Origin: DASVCS01 sp036381495 | GTDB lineage: Bacteria > Gemmatimonadota > Gemmatimonadetes > Longimicrobiales > RSA9 | DNA length: 25,193 nt | Reading direction: 5' to 3' | Assembly (NCBI GenBank): GCA_036381495.1 | Contig: DASVCS010000101.1 | Location: forward strand, 1 to 25,193 | Shown here: positions 14,035 through 21,808 of the stretch, in pieces | Layout: every line of letters begins with the position of its first letter | How positions within the stretch are numbered: position 1 is the first letter of the stretch | Made by a program: the position numbers and the translations under genes | Notes under the pieces: model-generated | What the model was told of the DNA's origin: nothing | Database searches by the model: none | What the model saw: the letters and a program-made list of their open reading frames with translations, nothing else

Positions 14035-15231
14035 TTGCACACATCTCCGGACCGGAAGCCGCCGCCGGCCATCGAACACGCGGCTGCCGACCGCTGGCCG
14101 ATGGTCGGTGTGGCCTTCCAGCTCTTCATCGACAACGTCCGGGACTACGCCATCTTCATGCTCGACCCCGACGGGCATATCGCGACGTGGAACAAGGGCG
14201 CCGAGCGGATCAAGGGGTACACGGCAGCGGAGATCCTGGGCAAGCACTTCTCGATCCTCTACACGGAGGCCGACCGCCGGCGCCACCACCCCGACGAGGT
14301 GCTCGCGATCGCGCGTCGGACCGGCCACCACCAGGAAGAGAACTGGCGCGTTCGGAAGGACGGCAGCCGCTTCTGGGCCAGTGTCGTGATCACCGCCGTG
14401 CGCGGCCGGAACGGCGAGCTCCTCGGCTTCGGCAAGGTCACGCGGGACCTGACGGAACGGAAGCGGCAGGAGGAACGCGAGCGCCACCTCCAGCGCGAGC
14501 GGACGGCACGCGCCGAGGCCGAAGCCGCCAACCGCGCGAAGAGCGAGTTCCTCACGGCAATGTCTCACGAGCTGCGGACGCCGCTGAACGCCGTCATGGG
14601 CTACGTGGACCTGCTGGACCACGGCGTCTACGGCCCGATCACCGGCGAGCAGGCCCAGAGCCTCGACCGCATCCGCAAGAGCAGCGAGTACCTGCTCCGC
14701 CTCATCAGCGGCGTGCTGAACCTGAGCCGCATCGAGGCGGGCCAGGTCGATTACGACATCCGGGACGTGCCGGTCAACGGGGCCATCGAGGCTGTCACGC
14801 CGCTCGTCGCACCCCAGTTCAGAGCCAAGCGCATCGCCTTCTCGGTCACCTCGTGTGCGCCCGGCATCGCCATGCGGACCGACTCAACGAGGCTACAGCA
14901 GATCCTGCTCAACCTGCTCAGCAACGCTCACAAGTTCACGCCGCGCGGCGGCCGGATCTCCGTCTTCTGCGAGTCCGACGAGATGCACGTCCGCATCCAC
15001 GTCCGGGATACCGGCCCGGGGATCGCCCCCGAGCGCCTTGCCGCGATCTTCGAACCGTTCGTCCAGCTCGGTCGCGGCGGTGCGGATGAGACGCGCCAGC
15101 CGGGCGTCGGCCTCGGACTCGCCATCAGCCGCGACATCGCCCGCGCCATGCACGGCGACATCACCGTCGAGAGCGAGCCCGGCCGCGGCAGCACCTTCAC
15201 GCTCCGCCTCCCCAGAAGCACGAACGAGTGA
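14035..15231 (+). CDS. Soluble PAS domain sensor histidine kinase
   Basis: This cytoplasmic kinase of about 398 residues has a PAS domain (about 28-135; DYAIFMLDPDGHIATWNKGA, ERIKGYTAAEILGKHF, and a PAC tail GFGKVTRDLTERK), a charged coiled-coil linker, and a HisKA domain with H178 in MSHELRTPLNAVMGYVDLLD. The HATPase_c domain has an N box (LLNLLSNAHKF), G1 (DTGPGIAPE) and G2 (GVGLGLAISRDIA), so catalysis looks intact. No membrane helix is seen. The start is uncertain: TTG 14035 is preceded by GAGGTGG (14023-14029) at good spacing, while GTG 13957 gives a longer frame without a binding site and ATG 14101 would trim the N-terminus close to the PAS domain. No response regulator is adjacent. The gene converges on the HAD gene with a 40-base gap. 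Confidence 0.9.
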   Translation: MHTSPDRKPPPAIEHAAADRWPMVGVAFQLFIDNVRDYAIFMLDPDGHIATWNKGAERIKGYTAAEILGKHFSILYTEADRRRHHPDEVLAIARRTGHHQEENWRVRKDGSRFWASVVITAVRGRNGELLGFGKVTRDLTERKRQEERERHLQRERTARAEAEAANRAKSEFLTAMSHELRTPLNAVMGYVDLLDHGVYGPITGEQAQSLDRIRKSSEYLLRLISGVLNLSRIEAGQVDYDIRDVPVNGAIEAVTPLVAPQFRAKRIAFSVTSCAPGIAMRTDSTRLQQILLNLLSNAHKFTPRGGRISVFCESDEMHVRIHVRDTGPGIAPERLAAIFEPFVQLGRGGADETRQPGVGLGLAISRDIARAMHGDITVESEPGRGSTFTLRLPRSTNE

Positions 15232-15271
15232 AGGGGAACTCGTGCGCGTGCCGCCCAACCTGGCCTTGCGC

Positions 15272-16006
15272 CTACCTCCGCACGCCGACCTCGTCCAGGT
15301 GGCGCAGCAGGTCGGCGGGGTCCTGGTACACCCGGTAGGCACCGGCGCGGATCAGCTCGTCCTCGCCGTAGCCGCCGGAGAGGAGCCCCACCGAGAGCAC
15401 ACGCGCGCGCTGCGCCGCGAGCAGGTCCCACACGCTGTCGCCCACGACCACCGCATCCGAGAGCGGCGTGCCGAGCAGGCGCGCGGCCGCCAGGAACAGA
15501 TCCGGGTCGGGCTTCGCGTAGCGCACCAGGTCACGGGTGACGACCGGCACGTCGGGCCCCAGCCCCAGCATCTCCAGCGCCGGCCGCGCGCTCTCCATCC
15601 GCCCGCTCGTCGCGATCGCCCACGGCACGCCGGCCTCCGACAGATAGGCCAGCAACTCGCGCGCGCCCGGGAGCGGGCGCACCTGGTCCACCAGCCGGGC
15701 GTACGCCTCGGCGTGGATCTCCCGCACGCGGTCCGTCTGCTCCGGGGTCAGGACCCGACCGGTCTCGCGCAGCAGCGCGTTCACGAACAGGCCGCCGCTC
15801 ATCCCGATGCGACGGTGGATCCGCCAGACCGAGAGCTGTATCCCCGACCGCTCGAGCGCCTCGCGCCACGCGAGGACGTGCTGGTACACACTGTCGACCA
15901 GCGTGCCATCCAGGTCGAACAGGAACGATGGCCCCGGCGTTTCGGGGCCGGCATCCGGGCGCACGGCGGCCTCGCCGGACCGGTCGCGGTCGGGTGTAGC
16001 GGACAT
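15272..16006 (-). CDS. HAD superfamily phosphatase (phosphoglycolate phosphatase / beta-phosphoglucomutase-like)
   Basis: The 244-residue HAD hydrolase contains every catalytic motif. Motif I is FDLDGTLVDS with nucleophile D31 and acid/base D33. Motif II is AIATSGR. Motif III has the lysine of YAKPDPDLFLAAARLLG. Motif IV is VVVGDSVWD. The helical cap between motifs I and II makes it a subfamily I (Gph/PGM-like) enzyme, which usually acts on phosphosugars or phosphoglycolate; the exact substrate cannot be read from sequence. The first 25 residues are Asp/Arg/Pro-rich and probably flexible. ATG 16006 has GAGGAG about 5 bases upstream and a promoter-like pair at 16041-16070. It is a single-gene unit, convergent with the PAS kinase and divergent from the second PadR-ADOP operon. 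Confidence 0.92.
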   Translation of the reverse strand: MSATPDRDRSGEAAVRPDAGPETPGPSFLFDLDGTLVDSVYQHVLAWREALERSGIQLSVWRIHRRIGMSGGLFVNALLRETGRVLTPEQTDRVREIHAEAYARLVDQVRPLPGARELLAYLSEAGVPWAIATSGRMESARPALEMLGLGPDVPVVTRDLVRYAKPDPDLFLAAARLLGTPLSDAVVVGDSVWDLLAAQRARVLSVGLLSGGYGEDELIRAGAYRVYQDPADLLRHLDEVGVRR

Positions 16007-16040
16007 GATTCTCCTCGGGTTCTCACAGGTCGTTTTCATC

Positions 16041-16070
16041 AAGTTAGCGGCAGGCCCGGCCCGCGATCAA
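16041..16070 (-). promoter_or_regulatory. Putative promoter of the HAD phosphatase gene
   Basis: On the minus strand TTGATC (16070-16065) and TAACTT (16046-16041) are 18 bases apart, followed about 35 bases later by the start codon at 16006. It is a reasonable sigma-70-like match in an otherwise GC-rich spacer. Confidence 0.45.
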
Positions 16071-16194
16071 CGCCCCGGCCCCGGCCGGAGAGCCGATTCG
16101 AGGACGATGCCCGGGAACGGCGGGCCCGGGCAGGGGGCAACGCGTCGTGCGCCGGGCGGGCTCCGCGGCGCGCTGACGCGATGTTGCGCGCTCC

Positions 16195-16223
16195 TTGACA
16201 CGGCGCCGCGCGCTTCCTACAAT
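16195..16223 (+). promoter_or_regulatory. Near-consensus sigma-70 promoter of the second padR-ADOP operon
   Basis: TTGACA (16195-16200) is a perfect -35 element and TACAAT (16218-16223) differs at one position from the -10 consensus; the spacer is exactly 17 bases. Transcription would begin near 16230, inside the palindrome at 16225-16249. This is by far the strongest promoter match seen in the window. Confidence 0.8.
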
Positions 16224-16224
16224 T

Positions 16225-16249
16225 TCTCCATTGAGAATCTATATGGAGA
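16225..16249. promoter_or_regulatory. Palindrome over the start site and ribosome binding site of padR, likely PadR operator
   Basis: TCTCCAT (16225-16231) and ATGGAGA (16243-16249) are perfect inverted repeats with an 11-base AT-rich centre. They lie just downstream of the -10 box and include the GGAGA binding site of padR. PadR proteins are dimers that commonly repress their own promoter through such palindromes, so autorepression is the natural reading. A hairpin hiding the ribosome binding site is the alternative. Confidence 0.6.
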
Positions 16250-16253
16250 GCGA

Positions 16254-16595
16254 ATGAGCGAGTCGTTGCCGGTACTCCGCGGGACGCTGGACCTCTTGGT
16301 CCTCAAGGCGCTGAGTTCGACGCCGATGCACGGCTTCGAGGTCACCTCGTGGCTGGAGGAGCGGAGCGGTGGTGCGCTGGGCCTCGAGGACTCCGCGATC
16401 TACCAGGCGCTCTACCGCATGGAGCGGCGCGGGTGGGTGGAGGCGGAGTGGGGCGTGACGGAGAACAACCGTCGAGCGCGGTACTACGGGGTGACCGCGG
16501 CGGGCCGGGCGCACCTCGAGGCGGAGACGGCGCGTCTGCTGCGGTACGCGGACGTGGTTGCGGGAATCCTGACGGCGGCGCCGGGCGCCGCCTGA
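16254..16595 (+). CDS. PadR family transcriptional regulator
   Basis: This complete 113-residue PadR repressor begins with the typical LRGTLDLLVLKALSSTPMHG and FEVTSWLEE. Its recognition region is LEDSAIYQALYRMERRGWVE, the wing is TENNRRARYYGVTAAG, and a short C-terminal dimerisation helix follows. It closely resembles the truncated PadR at 1-285. The ATG at 16254 has GGAGAG about 4 bases upstream, overlapping the palindrome. The permease gene starts 14 bases after its stop, so the two form an operon driven by the strong promoter at 16195-16223, presumably under PadR autorepression. The inducing signal is unknown. Confidence 0.95.
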   Translation: MSESLPVLRGTLDLLVLKALSSTPMHGFEVTSWLEERSGGALGLEDSAIYQALYRMERRGWVEAEWGVTENNRRARYYGVTAAGRAHLEAETARLLRYADVVAGILTAAPGAA

Positions 16596-16609
16596 GCGAA
16601 GGAGGACGC

Positions 16610-19249
16610 GTGATCCGGCCGGGCGTGCGTCGTCTCTTTCGGCTGTTGCTGCGGCGCCGGGATATCGTGGCGCAGGCGCTCGAGGAGGAGATCCGCCTGC
16701 ACCTCGAGCGCCGGACGGAGCAGCTCGTGCGCGAAGGGTTGTCGCCGGAGGCTGCGCGGGCGGAGGCCGTCCGGCGTTTCGGCTCGGTCGAGGATGTGCG
16801 CCGTGCCGCCGCGGCGCGGGAACGGCGGAGGAGCGTGCGGGAAGGGCTGGATGCGATCGTGCGCGACGCGCGCTTCGCCGTGCGGACGCTCCGGAGGAAC
16901 CCCGGCTTCGCCGCGGCCGCCATCCTCACGCTCGCGCTGGGGATCGGGGCCAATACGGTGATCTTCAGCGCCGTGAACGGGATCCTTCTGAGACCTCTTC
17001 CCTTCGCGGATCCCGGACGGCTCGTCAGTGTCTGGCCCGACCGGACGCATTCCAAGGGCGAGCTGCTGACCTTGCGGGAGCGGGCGCGCGTGCTGCGCGA
17101 CGTCGCCGCCTATTCGGAGAACGACGAGTACACGCTGACCGGTGCCGGCGCGCCGGTGCGGTTGGTGGGAAGCCAGGTATCGGCCAACCTCTTCGATGTG
17201 CTGGGCGTACGCGCGGCGGTCGGGCGCACGCTGCTGCCGGGCGAGAGCCGGCCGGGGAGCGACGGCGTCGTCGTCCTGAGTCACGGGCTGTGGGTGGAGC
17301 GTTTCGGCGCGGATCCGGCGGTGGTCGGACGGGCGGTCGTCCTGGACGGCAGGAGTCGGACCGTCGTCGGCGTCATGCCGGCGGAGTTCCGGTTCCCGGT
17401 GCCGGGAACGGACGTGTGGGTGCCGCTCACGGTCGATGCCGCCGATGCGATCGACTTCTGGGGGATCGTCTTCCTGCGCCTCGTAGGCCGCCTCCGGCCG
17501 GGTGCCACTCCGGACCAGGCCGCGGCGGAAGTGCGCTCGGCCGTCCCGTCCATGCGCGAACGCATGCCCTGGCCGATGCCCGACGACTATGGCGCCGATG
17601 TGAGCGCGGTCTCGCTTCGCGAACGTCTGGTGGGCGATGTGCGCCCGGCGCTGCTCGTGCTGCTCGGCGCCGTCGGCTTCGTCCTCCTGATCGCCTGCGC
17701 GAACGTCGCCAGCCTGCTGCTCGCCCGTGCGTCCGGGCGCCAGGCCGAAATGTCGGTTCGGGTGGCGCTGGGGGCGGGCCGAGGCCGGCTGGTCCGTCAA
17801 CTCCTGACCGAGAGCCTCATCCTCGCGATGGCGGGTGGAACGACCGGGATCCTGCTCGCGGCATGGGGCGTGTCGGCGCTGGCGACGCGCCTCCCCGCGG
17901 GCATCCCCCGGGCCGCCGAGGTCGGAATGCACGCCGACGTTCTCGGCTTCGCGCTGGCCACCACGCTGCTCACCAGTCTTCTCTTCGGGTTCCTGCCCGC
18001 GCTCCGGACCGCGCGGCCGGCCCGCGGAACGCCGCTTCGGGGCGGCGCGCACGGCTCGGGGCGCGCATCGGTTCACCGCCGCCTCATCGGCGCCCTCGTC
18101 GCGATCGAGATCGCCGCGGCGGTCGTCCTGGCGACGGGCGCGGGGCTCCTGATCCGCAGCATACGGCAGCTCCAGCGGGTGAACCCGGGCTTTCGTGCGG
18201 AGGGCGTGCTGACGGCGCAGGTGGCGCCGCCGGGATTCCGCTACGACAGCGAGACGAAGCAGCGGACATTCTACGCCGACCTGCTCGAGAGGGTGAACGC
18301 GCTCCCGGACGTGTCGTCCGTCGCCGCGGCGAACAACATCCCGTTCGACGAGGGCAATACCTACTTTCCCGTGGTCATTGAAGGACAGCCCCTGCCACGA
18401 GGGGCCGCGGCGCCGATCAGCGTGCGGTGGGTGGTCACGCCCGACTACTTCGCCACCATGGGAATTCCGCTGCGGCAGGGGCGTGCCTTCACGGCCGCCG
18501 ATCGTCCCGATGCGCCGCCTGTGGTGGTCGTCAGCGAGACGTTCGCGCACCGCTTCTGGCCGGGCGGCGATGCGATCGGGAAACGCATCCGCGCGGCATC
18601 GGCCGACGCGTGGTGGACCATCGTGGGCGTCGTGGGCGATGTGCACCGGGACGACCTCACGAGCGACGTCGGACTCGCGGTCTACCGCCCGTACGCCCAG
18701 CACCCCGTCCGCGACATGACGCTCGTCATCCGGACCGACGCCGCGCCGCGCGCGCTCGCGGCCAATCTGCGCTCCCTGGTCGCGGCCGTGGACGAGGACA
18801 CGCCCGTCGGCCGGATCCGGATGATGCGGCAGGTGGTCTCGGCATCCATGGCGCGGCCGCGCTTCACCACGCTGCTCCTCACGGCCTTCGCCGCGCTCGC
18901 GCTCATCCTCGGCGCAGTCGGCGTCTACGGCGTCATGAGCTACGCCGTGCACCAGGAGACGCGCGATATCGGCATCCGGATGGCGCTGGGCGCCCGAGCG
19001 CCCGACGTCCTGCGTTACGTACTGCGGCGCGGCGCCGTCCTCGCGGCGGCCGGCATCGCCGTCGGCCTCGCCGGCGCCTTCGCGGCAGCCCGGCTGCTCC
19101 GCGGCTTCCTCTTCGGCGTCGGCCCGGCCGATCCGGCCACCTTCGCCGCCGTGCCGATCGTCCTCGCCGTCGTGGCGCTCCTCGCGAGCTATCTCCCCGC
19201 CCGCCGCGCGACGAGGGTGGATCCGGCGGTGGTGTTGCGGGGGGAGTAG
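16610..19249 (+). CDS. ADOP-type duplicated MacB/FtsX permease, second copy
   Basis: This is an 879-residue relative of the permease at 298-2955 with the same plan. The soluble helical prefix (1-80, EEEIRLHLERRTEQLVREGL) precedes TM1 at about 97-122 with ILTLALGIGANTVIFSAVNG. A MacB-like periplasmic domain is followed by a first FtsX block from about 348 (LLIACANVASLLLARASG), a second periplasmic domain, and a final FtsX block from about 757 (AVGVYGVMSYAVHQETRDIG) ending PARRATRVDPAVVLRGE. The start is GTG 16610 because AAGGAGG (16599-16605) is 4 bases upstream, even though the frame is open earlier inside padR. No ABC ATPase is near. Function is probably envelope transport or stress-related, by family analogy only. 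Confidence 0.93.
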   Translation: MIRPGVRRLFRLLLRRRDIVAQALEEEIRLHLERRTEQLVREGLSPEAARAEAVRRFGSVEDVRRAAAARERRRSVREGLDAIVRDARFAVRTLRRNPGFAAAAILTLALGIGANTVIFSAVNGILLRPLPFADPGRLVSVWPDRTHSKGELLTLRERARVLRDVAAYSENDEYTLTGAGAPVRLVGSQVSANLFDVLGVRAAVGRTLLPGESRPGSDGVVVLSHGLWVERFGADPAVVGRAVVLDGRSRTVVGVMPAEFRFPVPGTDVWVPLTVDAADAIDFWGIVFLRLVGRLRPGATPDQAAAEVRSAVPSMRERMPWPMPDDYGADVSAVSLRERLVGDVRPALLVLLGAVGFVLLIACANVASLLLARASGRQAEMSVRVALGAGRGRLVRQLLTESLILAMAGGTTGILLAAWGVSALATRLPAGIPRAAEVGMHADVLGFALATTLLTSLLFGFLPALRTARPARGTPLRGGAHGSGRASVHRRLIGALVAIEIAAAVVLATGAGLLIRSIRQLQRVNPGFRAEGVLTAQVAPPGFRYDSETKQRTFYADLLERVNALPDVSSVAAANNIPFDEGNTYFPVVIEGQPLPRGAAAPISVRWVVTPDYFATMGIPLRQGRAFTAADRPDAPPVVVVSETFAHRFWPGGDAIGKRIRAASADAWWTIVGVVGDVHRDDLTSDVGLAVYRPYAQHPVRDMTLVIRTDAAPRALAANLRSLVAAVDEDTPVGRIRMMRQVVSASMARPRFTTLLLTAFAALALILGAVGVYGVMSYAVHQETRDIGIRMALGARAPDVLRYVLRRGAVLAAAGIAVGLAGAFAAARLLRGFLFGVGPADPATFAAVPIVLAVVALLASYLPARRATRVDPAVVLRGE

Positions 19250-19463
19250 GGGAGGCGGCTCGAGGTCCGTCGGGGTCCGGCAGGTAGCTTTCGGCGTGGG
19301 GTCATCGGCGAGCGTGGTCTTGCCGCCCCCGAGCGCCCCTATCGCTTGCCTCCGCCCGGGCCGCGGCTTACGTTGCGAATCCGCCGGCGTCCCGCTCCGG
19401 TCGCCCCGCCCCCTACGCCGCCGATGGGATGGCCAGGGGCACCCCCACACCTCGGAGGTACGC

Positions 19464-19835
19464 ATGCCGGCCTTGCGAAACGCCCTCGCGCTCGTTGCCG
19501 TCGCCGGTCTCGCGGTCGGGGGGTGTGCTGCGCGCTCGGCGGCGCCGTCGTCGGCGGCTTCCGCAGGCGATGAGGTGGTCGAGGTCTCGAACAACGCCTC
19601 GTTCGCGGTCGTGGTGAAGTACTACACGCGGGGAGGCGGCCCGCACCCGCTAGGGATGGTCCGGCCGCTGCGCCGGGAGGTCTTCGTCCTGCCGCGGGAT
19701 GACGTCGGCTACATCCTCGTCGAGACCGAATCCGGCGAGCGCCTCCAGCGGAATCGGAAGCTGGTGCGGATTCGCCGGTACGAGGTCGACCCGGCTACGG
19801 GCGAGCGCGTCGGGCCGGTCCGAGTGATTCGGTAG
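19464..19835 (+). CDS. Small putative lipoprotein of unknown function
   Basis: The 123-residue protein has a type II signal peptide: MPALRN, a hydrophobic stretch, then LAVGGC with the lipidated Cys at 21. After a Ser/Ala linker comes a compact beta-rich domain starting VVEVSNNASFAVVVKYYTRG and followed by arginine-rich strands. The start is firm, with GGAGGT (19454-19459) 4 bases ahead of the ATG. I do not recognise a named family. The pattern 'VSNNASFAVVVKYY' suggests a small beta-sandwich of the kind seen in envelope lipoproteins of this phylum. It is about 215 bases downstream of the permease and may or may not be in that operon. Confidence 0.8.
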   Translation: MPALRNALALVAVAGLAVGGCAARSAAPSSAASAGDEVVEVSNNASFAVVVKYYTRGGGPHPLGMVRPLRREVFVLPRDDVGYILVETESGERLQRNRKLVRIRRYEVDPATGERVGPVRVIR

Positions 19836-20047
19836 CGTCGCTCCCGGTCATGTCGATGCTCGTGATGGCCTCCGCTCGATGTGCCGGCCGCCGTTGAAAA
19901 CCTTGGCCCCGCCGCGATCGATGAGGAGGCCCCGTTCTGTATAGCGACGTTCAAGCCGTAACGATGCCCGGCGGTGCGGTCCTCCGCGTCGCCACCGGAC
20001 CGCCGAGCCGTCCACTCCCCATCCACCGACCCGCACGGTCACGAATC

Positions 20048-21049
20048 ATGCTCCGTGTTCTCCCGGTTCTCCCTGCCGTCGGCCTCCTTCTCGTGGCTTC
20101 ACCCGCGCAGGCGCAACTCGCGCACGGTACCATGGACGTTCAGTGGAACGAAGGGGCGCCGGACTGCGCGACGAGCGCGCCGCCGCCGCTTCAGGTGCAC
20201 GCCTACAATCCCCGGACGTTCATCCTGCGCGAGAGCCTGTGCGCCACCTTCGAGGCGCCGTTCATGTACCTGCTCGTGGGGTCGACGAAGGCGCTGCTGA
20301 TCGATACCGGCGACCTCGCGGATCCCGATCGGGCACCGCTCGCCGGGACGGTCCTCGAGTTGCTGCCACGGCGTGGATCGGCCCGTCTCCCGCTCCTCGT
20401 GGTGCATACGCATCGCCACTTCGATCATCGGAGGGGCGATGCCCAGTTCGCCGACCTGCCGGGCGTCCAGGTCGTCGGCTATGACCTTGCCAGCATCCGG
20501 CGCTTCTACCACTTCACGGCGTGGCCGGACGGCCTGGGCCGGATCGATCTCGGCGATCGCATCGTGGACGTGATCCCGACGCCCGGCCACAACGAGACGG
20601 AAGTCTCGTTCTACGATCGCCGCACCGGACTCTTCTTCTCCGGCGACTTCCTCTCGCCGGCACGCCTTCTCGTCGATGATGCCGACGCCTACGCCGCCAG
20701 CGCCGCACGGGTCGCGGACTTTGTGCGGGACCGCCCCGTCCGCTTCGTCCTCGGCGGGCACATCGAGATGAACGCCGGCGGCGAGCTGTTCCCGTGGAAA
20801 TCACAGTATCACCCCGACGAGCACGTCCTCCAGATGACGAAAGCGGACCTGCTCGCCCTGCCGGCGGCCATCAGTGACTTCAATGGCTTCTATACGAGGA
20901 GCGGCGGGTTCGTTCTCATGAACTCGATCCGGATCCTCATCGCGGAGGGGCTCGCGGCAGGACTGGCTCTGGCCGGGATCGTATTCGCGATCGTGTGGTA
21001 CGTGCGGCGCCGCCGCCGCGCACCGGCACCGCGCGGCGGCGGCTCGTAG
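20048..21049 (+). CDS. Exported, membrane-anchored metallo-beta-lactamase-fold hydrolase
   Basis: This is a 333-residue MBL-fold protein. An N-terminal signal peptide (residues 1-22, ending PAQAQ) is followed by the hydrolase domain. The metal motif is HTHRHFDH, giving H122, H124, D126 and H127; further ligands are H181 (TPGHNE), D200 (FSGDF) and H238 (LGGHIE), so a binuclear zinc site looks complete. A C-terminal membrane helix (about 298-320) ends in a run of arginines, so the enzyme is probably held on the outer face of the inner membrane, with the arginine tail in the cytoplasm. The substrate is unknown; similarity is to general MBL hydrolases rather than clearly to class B lactamases. 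The ATG at 20048 lacks a good binding site; an upstream ATG at 19964 would place arginine-rich sequence before the signal peptide and is less likely. Confidence 0.88.
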   Translation: MLRVLPVLPAVGLLLVASPAQAQLAHGTMDVQWNEGAPDCATSAPPPLQVHAYNPRTFILRESLCATFEAPFMYLLVGSTKALLIDTGDLADPDRAPLAGTVLELLPRRGSARLPLLVVHTHRHFDHRRGDAQFADLPGVQVVGYDLASIRRFYHFTAWPDGLGRIDLGDRIVDVIPTPGHNETEVSFYDRRTGLFFSGDFLSPARLLVDDADAYAASAARVADFVRDRPVRFVLGGHIEMNAGGELFPWKSQYHPDEHVLQMTKADLLALPAAISDFNGFYTRSGGFVLMNSIRILIAEGLAAGLALAGIVFAIVWYVRRRRRAPAPRGGGS

Positions 21050-21227
21050 TTCGATGGCGGAGAGGCGGCGCGCGGCTCCGTCGCCTCCTTACGTCGAGCA
21101 GGGTTGCTCTCCCCGCTTTCTCGCTTTCTTGCCCGCCGCGCGGCGAGCGGCGTTCTCCGGGTGGCGGCGCGTCACGCTGGACCCGCCGCCCCGGCGGATC
21201 ACCGGCGCGCCGCCGCTTGCAGCCGCG

Positions 21228-21692
21228 TCAGCCCTGGACGGTCAGCACCGCGTGCCGTTCGCGATCCGGGCCCTGTTCCGTGTTGCTCTCGATCTCGTAT
21301 TCCCCGGCCCGGAGCGTCATGGTCAGCGCCCGCTTCTCGTTGGGCTGGAGGTTCTCCAGCTCGCCGTCCGGGCCGGGGCCGTCGATGTCCAGGTCGTAGG
21401 GGACGGAGGCGTTGTTCGTCACCTGGAACGTGACGCTGCCGGGGCGGACGGTGGCGGGCGAGATCTGGACGGCGTCTGCGGTGATGCGGACGGTCACGGT
21501 CTGCTCCTGGGCGGCGGTCGGGGCGGCGGGCGCGGGCTGCGGTGCCGGTGTCGCCGCGGGAGCGGTTTCTTCCCGGCGGACCTCCTCGCGTGGGGCAGGT
21601 TCGCAAGCGGCGAGGCCAAAGGCCAGGAGGGCGAGGACGGCGAGTCGCATGCGGGCGCTCGAGCCGTTGTGGGGTGGGTGGATCCGGTCCAT
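21228..21692 (-). CDS. Lipoprotein with cupredoxin-like domain
   Basis: The 154-residue protein has a lipoprotein signal (LALLAFGLAAC-type lipobox, Cys 30 if translation starts at ATG 21692). A Glu/Pro/Ala-rich linker (about 31-65) precedes a beta-sandwich of about 85 residues (VTVRITADAVQISPATVRPG, VTFQVTNNASVPYDLDIDGP, LRAGEYEIESNTEQGPD). This resembles the plastocyanin/cupredoxin fold, but the ligand histidine usually found after 'NNAS.P' is Tyr here, and no Cys/His/Met cluster is visible near the C-terminus. It probably does not bind copper. The start at 21692 has GAGGA 6 bases upstream; ATG 21650 would give a more ordinary short signal peptide. The gene stands about 115 bases downstream of the diguanylate cyclase on the same strand. 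Role unknown. Confidence 0.8.
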   Translation of the reverse strand: MDRIHPPHNGSSARMRLAVLALLAFGLAACEPAPREEVRREETAPAATPAPQPAPAAPTAAQEQTVTVRITADAVQISPATVRPGSVTFQVTNNASVPYDLDIDGPGPDGELENLQPNEKRALTMTLRAGEYEIESNTEQGPDRERHAVLTVQG

Positions 21693-21808
21693 GATCGTCC
21701 TCACGGTCGAGGGTTCCGATCCGGTTTCTCACCGGGATCGGGGTGCAAGAAGCGCACCCGCCTCCCCGTTCCCGTGCGGTGACGGGGCCGGTTCACGCGA
21801 ACTCGATG

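Noticed and set aside
16484..19594. 1036-codon open frame antisense to the second padR-ADOP operon
   Set aside because: Composition (His/Arg/Asp/Gln-rich, no domains) is that of a GC-rich shadow frame; the opposite strand has clear family motifs along the entire stretch.
20048..21049. Calling the MBL-fold protein a class B beta-lactamase
   Set aside because: The metal motif is shared by all MBL-fold hydrolases; the C-terminal anchor and overall sequence do not point specifically to lactamases.
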